Shown piece after piece: positions 41,703-52,203 of a stretch of 64,000 nt of DNA; the stretch's first letter is position 1; every line of letters begins with the position of its first letter. This DNA is from Corinectria fuckeliana (lineage: Eukaryota > Ascomycota > Sordariomycetes > Hypocreales > Nectriaceae). The DNA is taken from contig WPDH01000141.1 of the NCBI GenBank assembly GCA_019137255.1, forward strand, positions 62,001-126,000, given 5' to 3'. Made by a program: the position numbers and the translations under genes. Under the pieces are notes generated by a model, which was given only the letters and a program-made list of their open reading frames with translations, was not told the origin of the DNA and made no database searches.

Positions 41703-44700
41703 GGTAACGACTGGTTTTCAGCCGACACCGGGATGGAGACGAAAACTGAATGCCAGAAGGCGCCGCGTCAGGGCTCGGTCGCGGAAACGGGGGTCGGCGT
41801 AAACGATGAGGTAAAGCATGTGAGATAGGGATACGCCGATGCTCGAGATGCCAGAAGGCGAGTTATGATGGATCGAAGATGGCCATGGGGTGAGGGGGGG
41901 GGATGGAGCTGAGGGGGGGGAGCTCTATTGGAGGATCACGATGGATTGCATGGAGTGGTTGGATCAGGCTTGATAAACGCAGGTGGTGCAGGCAAGGTAA
42001 ATTTACGGTAGTGGCGAGGCTTGCGTGCTTGTGATTGGCCACTTTCTGGAGGCTTGCGCGGATAGGACCGGTAATTGATAAATGCCTGTGGCTCAGCTAT
42101 TTGGTGTGGTCGCGCCACACAGTGAATGGGATTTACAATTTAGGCGCCCTGAGCACTGTACAGCCAAACAGCGTAATTCGTACCTAGTAGTAGTACCTAC
42201 CTACGCGGTGACGGGTGTTTTTCAACATTGACCTACTCGCTCCATTTAGCTCTCAAACTATTGAAATATTTTCAAAATGATGGGGGCTCATAATAATCGG
42301 CTTTTCCTATTTTTAATTATCCTGGTGTTATGAGCAGTGAACCTGCCGGTGTTGATATACAGCCAACACTCGCGTAGGTACCAGGTACTAGGTATTTTGT
42401 TTAAAGTATAAACTCACGTTCTTCATGCTTAGCCCTCATTAACATTAACGTATTAGATACTTAGTGTCCTCCAACCCACGTCTTCCCTACCTAGATTATG
42501 GAAAGCTAGAACCGGGCTTGAGGGTGTGCGAGCCTGTAGCAGCGCCGACCAAAACATCATATTAAACTAGCTCAACCCTCGAAAGTTCCTGCGCTTCTTA
42601 TTGAGTATAGGTTGCCCTCAGATGACATTCCCAGCGTAGGAATTTCGAGAACGGCTACCCTGCACTAAACGGCAACGCGAGAATTGCGCGACGCTTGGAC
42701 ACATCTTGTTCAAACCACAGCCTGGCACTGTGGACTGTGGACTGTAGATAAATAACGGCATCAACTGTTATGAGCTTCATATTGGCGTACCTCAATCCGA
42801 ACCTGTAGCATCACCGGTTGAGAGGGTCGCATAGACCTGCGACTTCCCATCACCCGAGGCCAGCAATGCGGTGTAATGAGAAGCTCCGTTTCAGGGGCAG
42901 GAGAGAGGATATGGGTAGACACATGAGCGCATCTCGCTCATGTCTAGCCGTTGTCCGAGTGTCTTGGTCAGGAAACTCCCCCGTCCCTTCGGATAGTTCC
43001 TTGCACTGCAGGATGAGGAGGAGACCGCCTGCACCAAATCATGGGTAACTGTTGCGGCAACTTACTCTGATAGAGTTGAAGTTGCGACATAAACCTACAA
43101 AGTACCGGAGCCGTCGAAATGGAATCGGTCCGTTTTCACAACGATTACGGATATTATATAAGAGTTCCGATTTGACTCAATCGACAGTTTGGTCTATTAA
43201 GGTTGTATAAGATATGATGTTCACACTGTGCAAGCCCATCCGACCTTGTCTTCGGCTACGGGTTACCGAAAATCTACAATTAGTTACCCCGTACGGAGTA
43301 GTGCTCTTGCGGTTCTTGGCTGTCGGCCTTTATAACATGCCGAAGCCTGCACAAGTAGCCCTTAATTACGAGACCAAGGTAGGTGAAACTCTGGAGGCGC
43401 TTTGACCCTGTGTCGATGGCTGATTAGGGCAAGGAGAGCTTGGAGAGGACCAAAATAGAAGAGCCGGGGACGAATCTCGCAGGTCAAAATGTTTGTCTAA
43501 GAAATGGGATAGGTTTGATGAGTCTGTCGGAGTGATGCAGCGGGAATGATTGCAAAACCGCAGTGGTCCGTGTCCTCAATGACATCTAAGACTGGCGCGT
43601 AAATTTTCCAAATGTGATCTGTCTTGTCCTAGGACGAAAGTGTCGCGAAATGCTTGCTAGAGGCAGGCTAGAGAGATGGAGATGGTTACAGTTACGTACA
43701 CCGATCAATCCGAGCGCCGAAGCGGCTGACGATGCGTCTTCAATATAATCAGACCACCAGAGACTCGTCTGATTCGGGGACTAATCACTCAGGCTCATCT
43801 GCGCAGGTCTGATGCAGGAGCCGACATGCCGACATGCTGGAGGGGAATCAACCATCCAGAAGCTCGGAGTTCGGTTGGTGGGCAAGGACGAGCAATGGAC
43901 GAGGTACATGTACTTCCGTCCGCTGTACCATGCTTCTTAGCTCCATCTCGAAACACCTCGCGGCCCTACTAGTACCAAATGGTGGCTACTAGGCGAGGCC
44001 AGCGAAGACGGATGGGACCACTCGTGGGACAGGGGTTGATGAAATAGAAGCTTCTGCGGGTTGCAGGAACGGCTCGGCCATGGGTGGTGTGAACTAGTTG
44101 CTGGCGTCGTCAACGATGATGTTCTGCATCACAATCAGGCCAATGACGGACTATAAAGCCAATATATTGTGGTAAGGTGGACGGAAGGGTAGTCTAGGTT
44201 GTTTGGACCCACGAGAGTGGTTTTAGTGATGATCTCGCGCCATGTCTATTCGTATTAGGGCAACTTGCAGCAGATGGCGATCTTGGCACCAGTCCATCAC
44301 CAACGACGCCCCCGGATGAATCTGCTATCGGGTGATCATCCGGCACCCGCAGTCGAGCAGGGGCAGCCCCCCTTGTAGACGGGCTGCTGCGGGCATATGA
44401 TTTTCAGCTTGTTTGCTTGGATATTTTAGTTCAAGAGATTCGTCGCGTTGCATTGCATTGTGTACGCAGTCTAGAGAGTACTAATGTGCGGACTGGCCTT
44501 GCTGGATGGTGTGATGTCGTGTGACCGTTTTAACAGAGTGCCACTTCAGCTGTTCCTAGATCGCGTTTGCCGTGCATGCATGCAACTGGATCTTATCAAG
44601 ATGCATCCCCTGGCTTCGAACTTAGTTCTGGGCAGACGAATTGTGCCCTGGTTGACAGTGGCAGTGGCATGGCTTGAAAGGCTGCAGCTTGGAACGCGGG

Positions 44701-45990
44701 ACATGGTGCCTGGAACTTGGCGGCTTGGCTCAGAGGCCTCAGTCGCGTTTGCAGATGAAACCACGAGTCCGGGGAGGGAGCGTCAGCTCACCCAAGCCGC
44801 CGATCTCCTGCACAGTCGAGGTAGCCATGCGATACACGCCTGGGGCTGCATCGAACGATGCATAGCCTGGCCTGGCTCTCCAATCCCCAAGCAGCTGGAC
44901 CTGCAGTTTATTTCACCGCCACGAGGGTGCGACGGCCGGTGCTGTATCAAGCCTGGCACTCCGTGATTTGCGGCTCCTAGCGATGTGATCCAATGCATGT
45001 CAAATGGCACCGCAGCGCCAAGGACAACCCCTGGGCGGGCGCACGCGTGGCGCTCGCTAGGCTGTCCCTGAGCTTTGAGCCCGGAATATCAAGCTCGAAT
45101 GTCGAACAGAGAGGTCCCAACTGAACACGTTTGACCGGCTCGCTCGGAGTCGAAGGAGCACTTGAGTGATTTGCTGCGACGATGAGGAGAAGACCTACTT
45201 AGTATGCTTGCGCCTTAGTTAGACGCAGCGGCAGGTGCAACATACATCCTGACGGACCGGATCGTAGGTGGGCAGTTGCTCGAGTGCACAAGCATTTTGT
45301 GCTGAGGATCGCCGGTGCAAGACGATTTAAGGTCAGGCCCACAGAGAAGCAGCTGTCGCGTGGGGTCGCGCGGCCAAGCCCTGACTACAGCGTATTGAGA
45401 CTAGTGGATGGGACGCAAGAGGCAAAATACAAGGCGCTCGGTCCTCTCGGGGAGGAAGGAACTGTAGGTACCCGGGCCCGGGCCCGGCCTTGCCCCGGTC
45501 GTCGCATGTGGGTGGATGGCTCACTGGATTAGACGAGGTATGTAGCCTAGGCCAACACCCCGGATTTGGGCTTCAGGCCTCGGGGCTTAGCAACGCTGTG
45601 GACCGACGTCGAGTTTCGAGTCGATGGGCCGCGGTCGTGTTACTATCCACGGCACCACGGCACCACGGCTAAATACTACAGTCTAGTGTGTAGTGGGAGA
45701 CACTGTGTGACTAGGAGCGGGATTTCCTGATCACAGGAGGGGGGATGGTCGCAGGAGTGAACCGTGCCTGAACGATGCTAACACCAACAGCCGATGGCCG
45801 GGGGCCATGCTTGGATTTATATGAGGGACATGTACATACCTACTGTATTTAGGTAAGTCGGGGAAGGGAGAGCTACTATACATGCCCACCTAGTGAATTA
45901 GTGATGCAGTGACTTCCGTTATAGTACAGCGTATCACCTCATGCAGCCGCAATTAGAAGAAACGGCCCATCGCTTTGGCCAAGGCTAGAG

Positions 45991-46015
45991 GTAGGTAGGT
46001 AAGTAGGTAGGTAGA
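45991..46015. repeat. TAGG microsatellite
   Basis: GTAGGTAGGTAAGTAGGTAGGTAGA, a tetranucleotide run with one interruption; intergenic. Confidence 0.65.
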
Positions 46016-47246
46016 TACCCATAGTCGTCTGCCTGTTAAGCAAAGGGAGACGAGAATGTGGCGAGTGGATGCACTGAAAGGTCACAGGACACAGAGGACA
46101 CACAGTAGGAAGGAAGGGTAACTCGTTGGCCTCCGAAACCTCCTTCCTCACCCAGAGTAATCAGCTGCACTTCGAAAATACTTATGGAAGGTGCCAGGTG
46201 CCTTGGTAGTAAGGAAGGTACTAGAGAGAGAGCACTTGAGTGGCAGAGGTACGAGATCAAACCTGGCTTTACGCATCCTTCTCCAGTCTTACTCCACCAT
46301 CATGATGAGGCTTGTGAAAGTCCCAAACGTGAGCTCGCTCAACTAGAGTAGTTTGTCCTCGGGACAATACGCCCGCTCAATCTACTACCACACTAGCTCG
46401 ACACTTCAAATTCAACCCTGAACTGTACGAATATGTGCACAGCATCGGCAACAGGGGATGGCAACGGGCAACGGGTATGGGGACTTGCACCTGGTTTACG
46501 AAGTACCCATGAAGCGAAGCGCACTGAGCTCGAGGGTGGATTAGAGGTCAACATCCCTCCGAAGTCCATGCTCCTAGCAGCCTGCGTGGCCCTAATCCCG
46601 TCGGACGATAGTGACCCTGTCTTCGTCTGAAGGATATCTGTGCTTCCACTGGCTGTCAACGTTGGCATCGTGGTCTCGGGTGGGTGCTGGACAGTTATAC
46701 TCCGCCTTCTCTGATTTACGGAACTCCTAGTCTGGCCGTGCCGCTGCATGCTCTGTCGGCACTTGCATCGTTGCACGACCTCAAGGATTGAAGTAACCTC
46801 AGGGTGTGATCTGATGCCCTTTTGGATTGATAGCGAGCTCACAAGGTGACGGGCACAGCTTTACTGGCCGCATTCCAAGCAGTGTCGAGTTTCAGTGTCA
46901 TCGCAACGTTAGGGCTTCATGAGGCCTGAAGCGACTAGCTCACTATAAGCCCTGACCCGAGCTCACCGAGAACAACGTCGGGCCGCGCGGTAAGGATGTC
47001 ACGCTGCTACGTAGCACTCTAAGGTTTAACATGGCACTACTCGCCAAAGCCTGCCAGACGCTCGCTGGGCTTTAAACTTGCCGCCGTGGTGTTTGCCATT
47101 GGATTGCCCTTGGATTGCCCTTGGATCCCCTCGGGCAGGGTGGGTGCTAGAATCCTACCCTACCGAGTTTGAGGTGCTCACATCGTTGACGCCATGTGGA
47201 CGCCGTCTCAACATCCCCGTCCAGGATATGGTTCCCTGGCATGCCT

Positions 47247-47270
47247 GTACACCGGTACACCGGTACACCG
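47247..47270. repeat. 8-base tandem repeat GTACACCG, three copies
   Basis: TGTACACCGGTACACCGGTACACCG in an intergenic region; the unit is partly palindromic (GGTACACC). Confidence 0.6.
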
Positions 47271-48277
47271 TTGCAGCCCGTCTCTTGACGTTGAGGATGG
47301 GGCAGCGGAAGGTGAGGCGAAGCGAAGCGAGGGAGCGGAATGCCTTCATCGGTAGGTGACCAGATATGCGCTGCGGCCCCTCATCGATCCGTGACCTTTT
47401 CTGCTTGCCGAGACCTTGACACCATCCATGGTCACGCTTTGTACATGCAGTGAGCCGTACAAACACCCGTGGCATCTGGCTTCATGATGGTGCCTGCCAT
47501 CGTTGCGCGCTGACGGGCCAAAGTCGATGTTGAGGCTCGCGTTTAATACTGGAAACAGCCCAGCGTCCAACAAGTCACTTACAGCGCCAGAAGCTAGTAC
47601 CAGAAACCCACCAGCCGGCGCCAGAGAGACACCAGTCAGAACCCGGGCCCACGCGAAGTTGGACGGTCTGAAGATACGTCGGCTCCTGGTACCGTCCCGT
47701 CGTTGCGCTTGCGCTTGCGCTTGGCCCCAGTCGTTCGAGAGTTGGGAGGAGGCCTAATCTTGCCTCCCCCCCACCCGTGTTCGACGTGAAGAATCCACTC
47801 TGTTGGCCGTGGTTCGCGTGGGTACCGCTGTATCAAGCCCAGACCTGACCTGGCAGTGAACTCAGACCAGACCAGACCTGCCTGACCCTGGGCCGGCTAA
47901 GCACGATTTCTCTGGAATCCATCCCCCTCTCATCCGAAGCAGCGTCATTGCTCCTCCGACATGGGCCAGGGCGATGATGGCTCACTTCAACGGGAGCGGC
48001 AGCACAACATCTCATCTCGGACACCGTGTCTTAAGGGCGCCGGTGTCCGCATCCTCCACGACTAGTCCACTGCTACCACCTCTGACACCTCGCACCTCGC
48101 ACCTCGCATCTTACGCCTCACACACCCCTCGTGTGCCGCCTTACACACCACCCTCCCATCCCATTTCCTTCCTCGTCTCGTGCTTTTTAAGTATCCGGAT
48201 TCCTTGATACAGCCTGCCTGCCTCTGGTCGTTTCTCTCACTTCCGTTACGACATATAACCTGCGTTTTGTTGTTGCT

Positions 48278-48286
48278 ATAAACGCT
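48278..48286 (+). promoter_or_regulatory. TATA box of the small cysteine-rich protein gene
   Basis: CTATAAACG, about 260 bases before the 5'UTR intron, followed by a pyrimidine-rich stretch as in many fungal core promoters. Inferred from position only. Confidence 0.35.
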
Positions 48287-48537
48287 GCCCCCTTCACCAC
48301 GGCACAGACACTTCTACTTACACCGAATTCCCAAACTGTTGCCATCCCACCTATTTATCCAGCTTTTCCGACCGAAGGCATGCATTCGAAGTAACCATTT
48401 TCATTGCAACAATATCCCAATCCCCCACATCCGAGGCTGTCTTTGCTCTGTCTCTGCTCGCCCATCCTAGTGCAGACGTTATTGAACTTGCACTTTGCTC
48501 CATTCACTCCCTGCTACCCCTAAGACAGAAGCATTTG

Positions 48538-48598
48538 GTGAGCTTGCCCTTTCCGGAAAGTGATTAGCTACAACACCATTCTAACAAATCGGTCACAG
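48538..48598 (+). other. 5'UTR intron of the small cysteine-rich protein gene
   Basis: Donor TTTG|GTGAGC, branch site TTCTAACAAAT and acceptor GTCACAG make a complete 61-base spliceosomal intron. It ends 37 bases before the ATG. No coding frame is affected, so it would lie in the untranslated leader. Confidence 0.6.
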
Positions 48599-48635
48599 CT
48601 CCTACCTGCACACACATCAGTCGGTATTAACAATC

Positions 48636-48800
48636 ATGTGCGACTTCACCAAAAACTACTACATCTACACATCCTGCGTGGACCCCGGGACACATTTTTG
48701 CAAAACTTCGACCGATGGAAACCGAAAACAGTCCTGCTCCAAAAGCCCCCATGAGCGCTACATCGTGCTTCCCGAGAGTTGCCCTTTATGCTGTGGCTGA
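48636..48800 (+). CDS. small cysteine-rich intracellular protein, 54 residues
   Basis: ATG at 48636 in a good context (ACAATCATG) and TGA at 48798. The protein starts MCDFTKNYYIYTSCVDPGTH and has seven Cys (2, 14, 22, 34, 49, 52, 53) and two His (20, 39). It ends ESCPLCCG, a CPxC-like knuckle that suggests metal binding. No signal peptide. I recall short mould proteins beginning MCDFT/MCDYT with spaced Cys and a terminal Cys pair, all of unknown function. Support comes from this pattern, the canonical intron just upstream, the pyrimidine-rich leader and a TATA-like word. It is the only gene-like signal in a 9 kb interval. Being very short, it could be missed by automatic annotation. Confidence 0.65.
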   Translation: MCDFTKNYYIYTSCVDPGTHFCKTSTDGNRKQSCSKSPHERYIVLPESCPLCCG

Positions 48801-49920
48801 GCTGAAGTCGCGGTTTGCCAAGTCCATGGCGGCCGCTGGCTTGTTACGCGCACATAAGCGCTCTTGCTTCACAACCTGTCCTTCTCATTTCACGATGCAG
48901 CCTCGAAGCACATGCACTCCTGACTGCCATTGAGTTACTTGGTCCGGGGGTTCTATTCAGTCTTGTGGCCTTCCCTCAAACTCTTAATAGGCGTCACAAG
49001 AGCCTGTCTAGCGGCACGATTTTCGGGTTGAGTTCCGGACACCTTCATCTTACTACGGCTGGTCCGCTTGAGCCTTGATGGCATCTCCAAGGAAGGATTC
49101 ACAGGGAGAAATAATTGGCGATGACGAGGACCCCTGATTGAGCATGCCGCAGGCCGTCACAGCTGGGGCGAGGGTGCCTGAAGGATAGGTTACATGGTAT
49201 GTGGATCTCGGGCCCGGGCAGCGCGCGGAGAGTTTAAGCTGTGGCTTTGACCTCTCTGTTCACCGTTTCCACCCCGCGCTCGGACACTGTCCACCATATG
49301 GCATGGCGAAGACTTTTTCTTATTTGGGGAGAGCATAGGAGTACAAGAAGGGCGTTCGACTGGTACTAGGCGACATTGCGGTACTTCAAAAGGTTACTGT
49401 CCATACCCAACGGCGGGCGTTTCGTGTGTTGCGCGTCAATTGACGAGTCTTCCGGAGGGGAAAACTTAGGTATTAATGCACCAATTCATCTGAAACAGTT
49501 TGCCAGGCCCAACGGCGTGATGAAAAATTGGAAGCAATCATAGCGTCGTCGCTTGTTGCGTTCAACGACGTCTTGCACAAGTAGTATGCTGATGGCGTTG
49601 GCCTGCTCTGCTTGATCAGGTATTCAGTGGCACCAGTCATCGTATGATCCACTCTACCGGGCCCTAGACAATAACTGCTCTTATCCTCAATTGTGCTGCT
49701 CAGACGTCAAAGAGCCGTCATGGCGTGCAGAGGGAGCGAAGAGTCGGGCCCGTAGCTGGTCTGTGGTTGGCAGCGATAGGATGAGATTTACTTGGAGGGT
49801 GTGAGGGTACTACGTAGTATATTCGTAGTTGGGGTGATAGTTATTGGCCGTCCCGGGGAATGACAGCTCGCCAACGTTTCACGGCCCCCCGCTGCCTTTG
49901 GCCGGACCCTGTCGGTCGGG

Positions 49921-49947
49921 GGCCCGGGAGCCCGGGAGCCCGGGAGC
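49921..49947. repeat. CCCGGGAG tandem repeat, three copies
   Basis: GGCCCGGGAGCCCGGGAGCCCGGGAGC; short GC-rich minisatellite in intergenic DNA. Confidence 0.65.
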
Positions 49948-50205
49948 AGACTGAGGAAAGAGAGAACAGGCCGAATGAGGAAATGGTGACGCCGAAGATG
50001 ACCGGGGCAACGAGAGCCAAGTTTTGGGGCTGTGTCGGCGAGTTCTCTCATAGTTTCCCGGACACTATCGTGTCGGCAAACTTTCGAGAAGGTGGCGGGT
50101 TGAGCACCGCTCGGCAAGGTGCGCCATGCCAGCTAGAGAAGGAGGCCCCGAAACTCAAAAGCAGGTTGCCAGACTCCGTAACAAAAAGGCGTACCTGCTT
50201 AACGG

Positions 50206-50231
50206 TGCGTACGTACGTATGTACGTAAGTA
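50206..50231. repeat. ACGT-type microsatellite
   Basis: GCGTACGTACGTATGTACGTAAGTAC, the same self-complementary unit as at 20167, slightly decayed. Confidence 0.65.
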
Positions 50232-50976
50232 CAGACGGAGCAGATAATCTACTTAGATCTTGCAAAGATCCTTGTTTGACATGTTCCCACAGCCGAGCAC
50301 ATGTCGTCCCCTCACCCCCGCCGCGTGGGGCTCCAATCTGTCAAACCGTCGCCGTAGCTTTTTGTCTTGATCCGGGTTCTAGCCGTTGTCCGGGCGTTGA
50401 GACGATCGTAAAGGTTGATAAAGGGCTGACCCTTCGAGCAAAACAGCGAGACATGCGTGTACGTACGTGCCTTTCAAGGTCAAGAATGTCGCAGACGGAC
50501 GAAGCTTCGAGACATAACGCCCTCGCGCGGCGCAGCACTCTCGGCCGTTTGGCGCTTTCGGGGATTCTCTCCGGCTAGAAAACCGTCGAACGCTTCCCGA
50601 GACACGGCCTCGGCTTGCAGGATATCGCGCTGGAGGCCGGGAAAAGTTGAACGGGGCTCGGAGACGGCGGTGGGGGCTTCGACTCGGCCGAGAGTGGGCG
50701 AGACCGGCGACGGGGTCCGGAATAGAGTGGAACCGACCCCAGATACTGGGGACCCCACTTCTACCGAGGCTCCATTACGGCATTACTTACCTCAGCTCAG
50801 CCATGTGGGAGGTAGGCAGGCGGCAGCATAAATATGTCACGGTACTAAACAACGAACAAACGTATATTTGAGGACGACGACGCCCTGATTCTTGCAACAC
50901 TTTACTCCTCGAATTGTACTGACTTATCGCACAAAGCTCAAAAGCCCTTTGCAAGCAGACACAACCTGCTGCAACC

Positions 50977-52091
50977 ATGTCTGTTCCGGAGTCCAAGTAC
51001 CTGAGCCCCGTGTGGCGGGATGGGATATTCAGTCTGTCTCCCCGACTTGCTTACCGCGTCGATCAAACCGCTGACATGTCGTGAACTGTAGAGGATCGCG
51101 TCGTCTTCGTGACGGGCGGCGCCGGCACCATCTGCAGCATGCAGACGAGGGCGCTAGTCCGGCTGGGGGCAGACGCCTGCATCGTTGGGAGGAGCGTCGA
51201 GAAGACGGAGACAGCGGCCAAGGACATTGCTACCGTGCGGCCTGGCGCAAAGGTCCTGGGAATAGGAGGCTGCGACGTTCGCAAGGTACGAAGCTAGTGG
51301 TGCTGCTTGAAGCGCCTGCCTGCCTGACTTGCCACTGATACGGCTACTTTCCAGGTTGAGAGCCTCCAAGCCGCGGCGGATCGGTGCGCGCAGGAGCTGG
51401 GAGGAATCGACTTCGTCATGTAAGGCTCAGCTTGGAACGGCAACAGTTCTCTGGGCCTCGCTTGCTTGCTAACTGCCCCGGTCAAAACAGCGCGGGCGCG
51501 GCGGGCAACTTTATCGCGCCCATCGAGGGTCTGAGCTCCAACGCGTTCAAGACGGTCATGGACATCGACGTGCTGGGCACCTTCAACACGGTCAAGGCGA
51601 CGATGCCGCACCTCCTGCGCAGCGCCACGCCGCGCATCATCTACGTGTCGGCGACGTTCCACTACACGGGCATGCCGCTGCAGGCGCACGTCTCGGCGGC
51701 CAAGTCGGCGGTGGACTCGCTCATGGCCAGCGTGGCGCTCGAGTACGGCCCGCGCGGGGTGACGAGCAACGCGATCGCGCCGGGCGGCATCGAGGACACC
51801 GAGGGCCTCGCGCGGTTGGGCAGCGGCGAGGACGCGGAGCGCGCCGGGTACGTCAAGGGCATCCCGTCGGGCCGGCTGGGCACGGTGCGGGACGTGGCGG
51901 ACGCGACCGTGTTCCTGTTCAGCGACGCCGGGAGCTACGTCAACGGGCAGGTGCTGGCCGTGGACGGCGCGGCGTGGCGGCGGCAGGGCGCCATCAGCGT
52001 GGGCGTCGACAAGGGCATGGAGTACCCGGACTACCTGGTGAAGGGGCAGATTTCGCGGAACCTCAAGGATCCGCGCAAAGCTAAGTTGTGA
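50977..52091 (+). CDS. SPS19: peroxisomal 2,4-dienoyl-CoA reductase (SDR family)
   Basis: Four exons, 50977-51031, 51092-51285, 51355-51419 and 51491-52091, encode 304 residues. NADPH-dependent reduction of 2,4-dienoyl-CoA, needed for beta-oxidation of unsaturated fatty acids. Visible landmarks are YLSPVWRDGIF and the cofactor loop VTGGAGTICSMQTRALVRLG. GCDVRKVESLQ and FVIAGAAGNF follow, joined by splices, then YVSATFHYTGMPLQAHVSAAK with the active-site Lys and SLMASVALEYGPRGVTSN. The C-terminus KAKL ends in AKL, a type 1 peroxisomal targeting signal. The first donor is GTCTGT, weaker than usual, but the splice gives the expected FKDRVVFVTGG junction. The plus-strand tRNA-Val begins 38 bases after the stop. 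Confidence 0.94.
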
Positions 52092-52129
52092 TGTTGCAGC
52101 ACTTTTGACAAGCAAGCATCAAGCAGCAA

Positions 52130-52203
52130 GGTCCCGTGGTCTAGTTGGTTATGGCATCTCGCTCACACCGAGAAGGTCTCCGGTTCGAGCCCGGGCGGAA
52201 CCA
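52130..52203 (+). tRNA. tRNA-Val (anticodon CAC), intronless
   Basis: Acceptor GGTCCCG against CGGAACC, D-arm GGTCTAGTTGGTTATGGC, anticodon stem TCTCG/CGAGA around CTCACAC giving CAC, T-arm around TTCGAGC, discriminator A, then a T6 terminator at 52207-52212. Acceptor position 4 is C opposite A69, a mismatch; the usual fungal gene, as I remember it, has T there. Confidence 0.92.

Larger units (their letters stand above)
41703..48277. other. 6.6 kb gene-poor region
   Basis: The longest gap in the window. 41.7-42.2 kb is the MAP3K 5' flank (G-rich tracts at 41897-41921). Beyond it I examined all longer open frames, for example 44484-44966 (+), 46393-46842 (-) and 45284-45532 (+). None shows a domain, splice structure or consistent third-base preference. 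Features are TAGGTA runs (42190, 42374, 45991-46014), GTACACCG repeats (47247-47270), TTGGATTGCCC duplications (47099-47125) and CCCGGG runs (45470-45487). From 47.95 kb the plus strand turns pyrimidine-rich and leads into the small gene at 48636. Confidence 0.4.
48801..50976. other. intergenic, no gene seen
   Basis: 3' flank of the small gene to the dienoyl-CoA reductase start. It contains (CCCGGGAG)n at 49921-49947 and an ACGT microsatellite at 50206-50231. 50.4-50.8 kb is GC-rich with long overlapping open frames in several phases, but with no motif or splice signal, which I attribute to base composition. Confidence 0.4.

Noticed and set aside
42770..43410. Possible small genes near 42818-43405
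   Set aside because: Short frames without codon bias or splice signals; the residues show no recognisable family.
44484..44966. Open frame of 160 codons in the large gap
   Set aside because: No motif, no signal peptide, no introns or promoter element; an overlapping minus-strand frame is just as long as expected by chance.
20167..50231. ACGT runs considered as CRISPR-like or telomeric repeats
   Set aside because: Unit length of four bases, no spacers, and not TTAGGG; these are plain microsatellites.
51294..52115. Minus-strand frame of 273 codons opposite the dienoyl-CoA reductase
   Set aside because: His/Arg/Ala-rich shadow produced by GC-rich codons on the plus strand.
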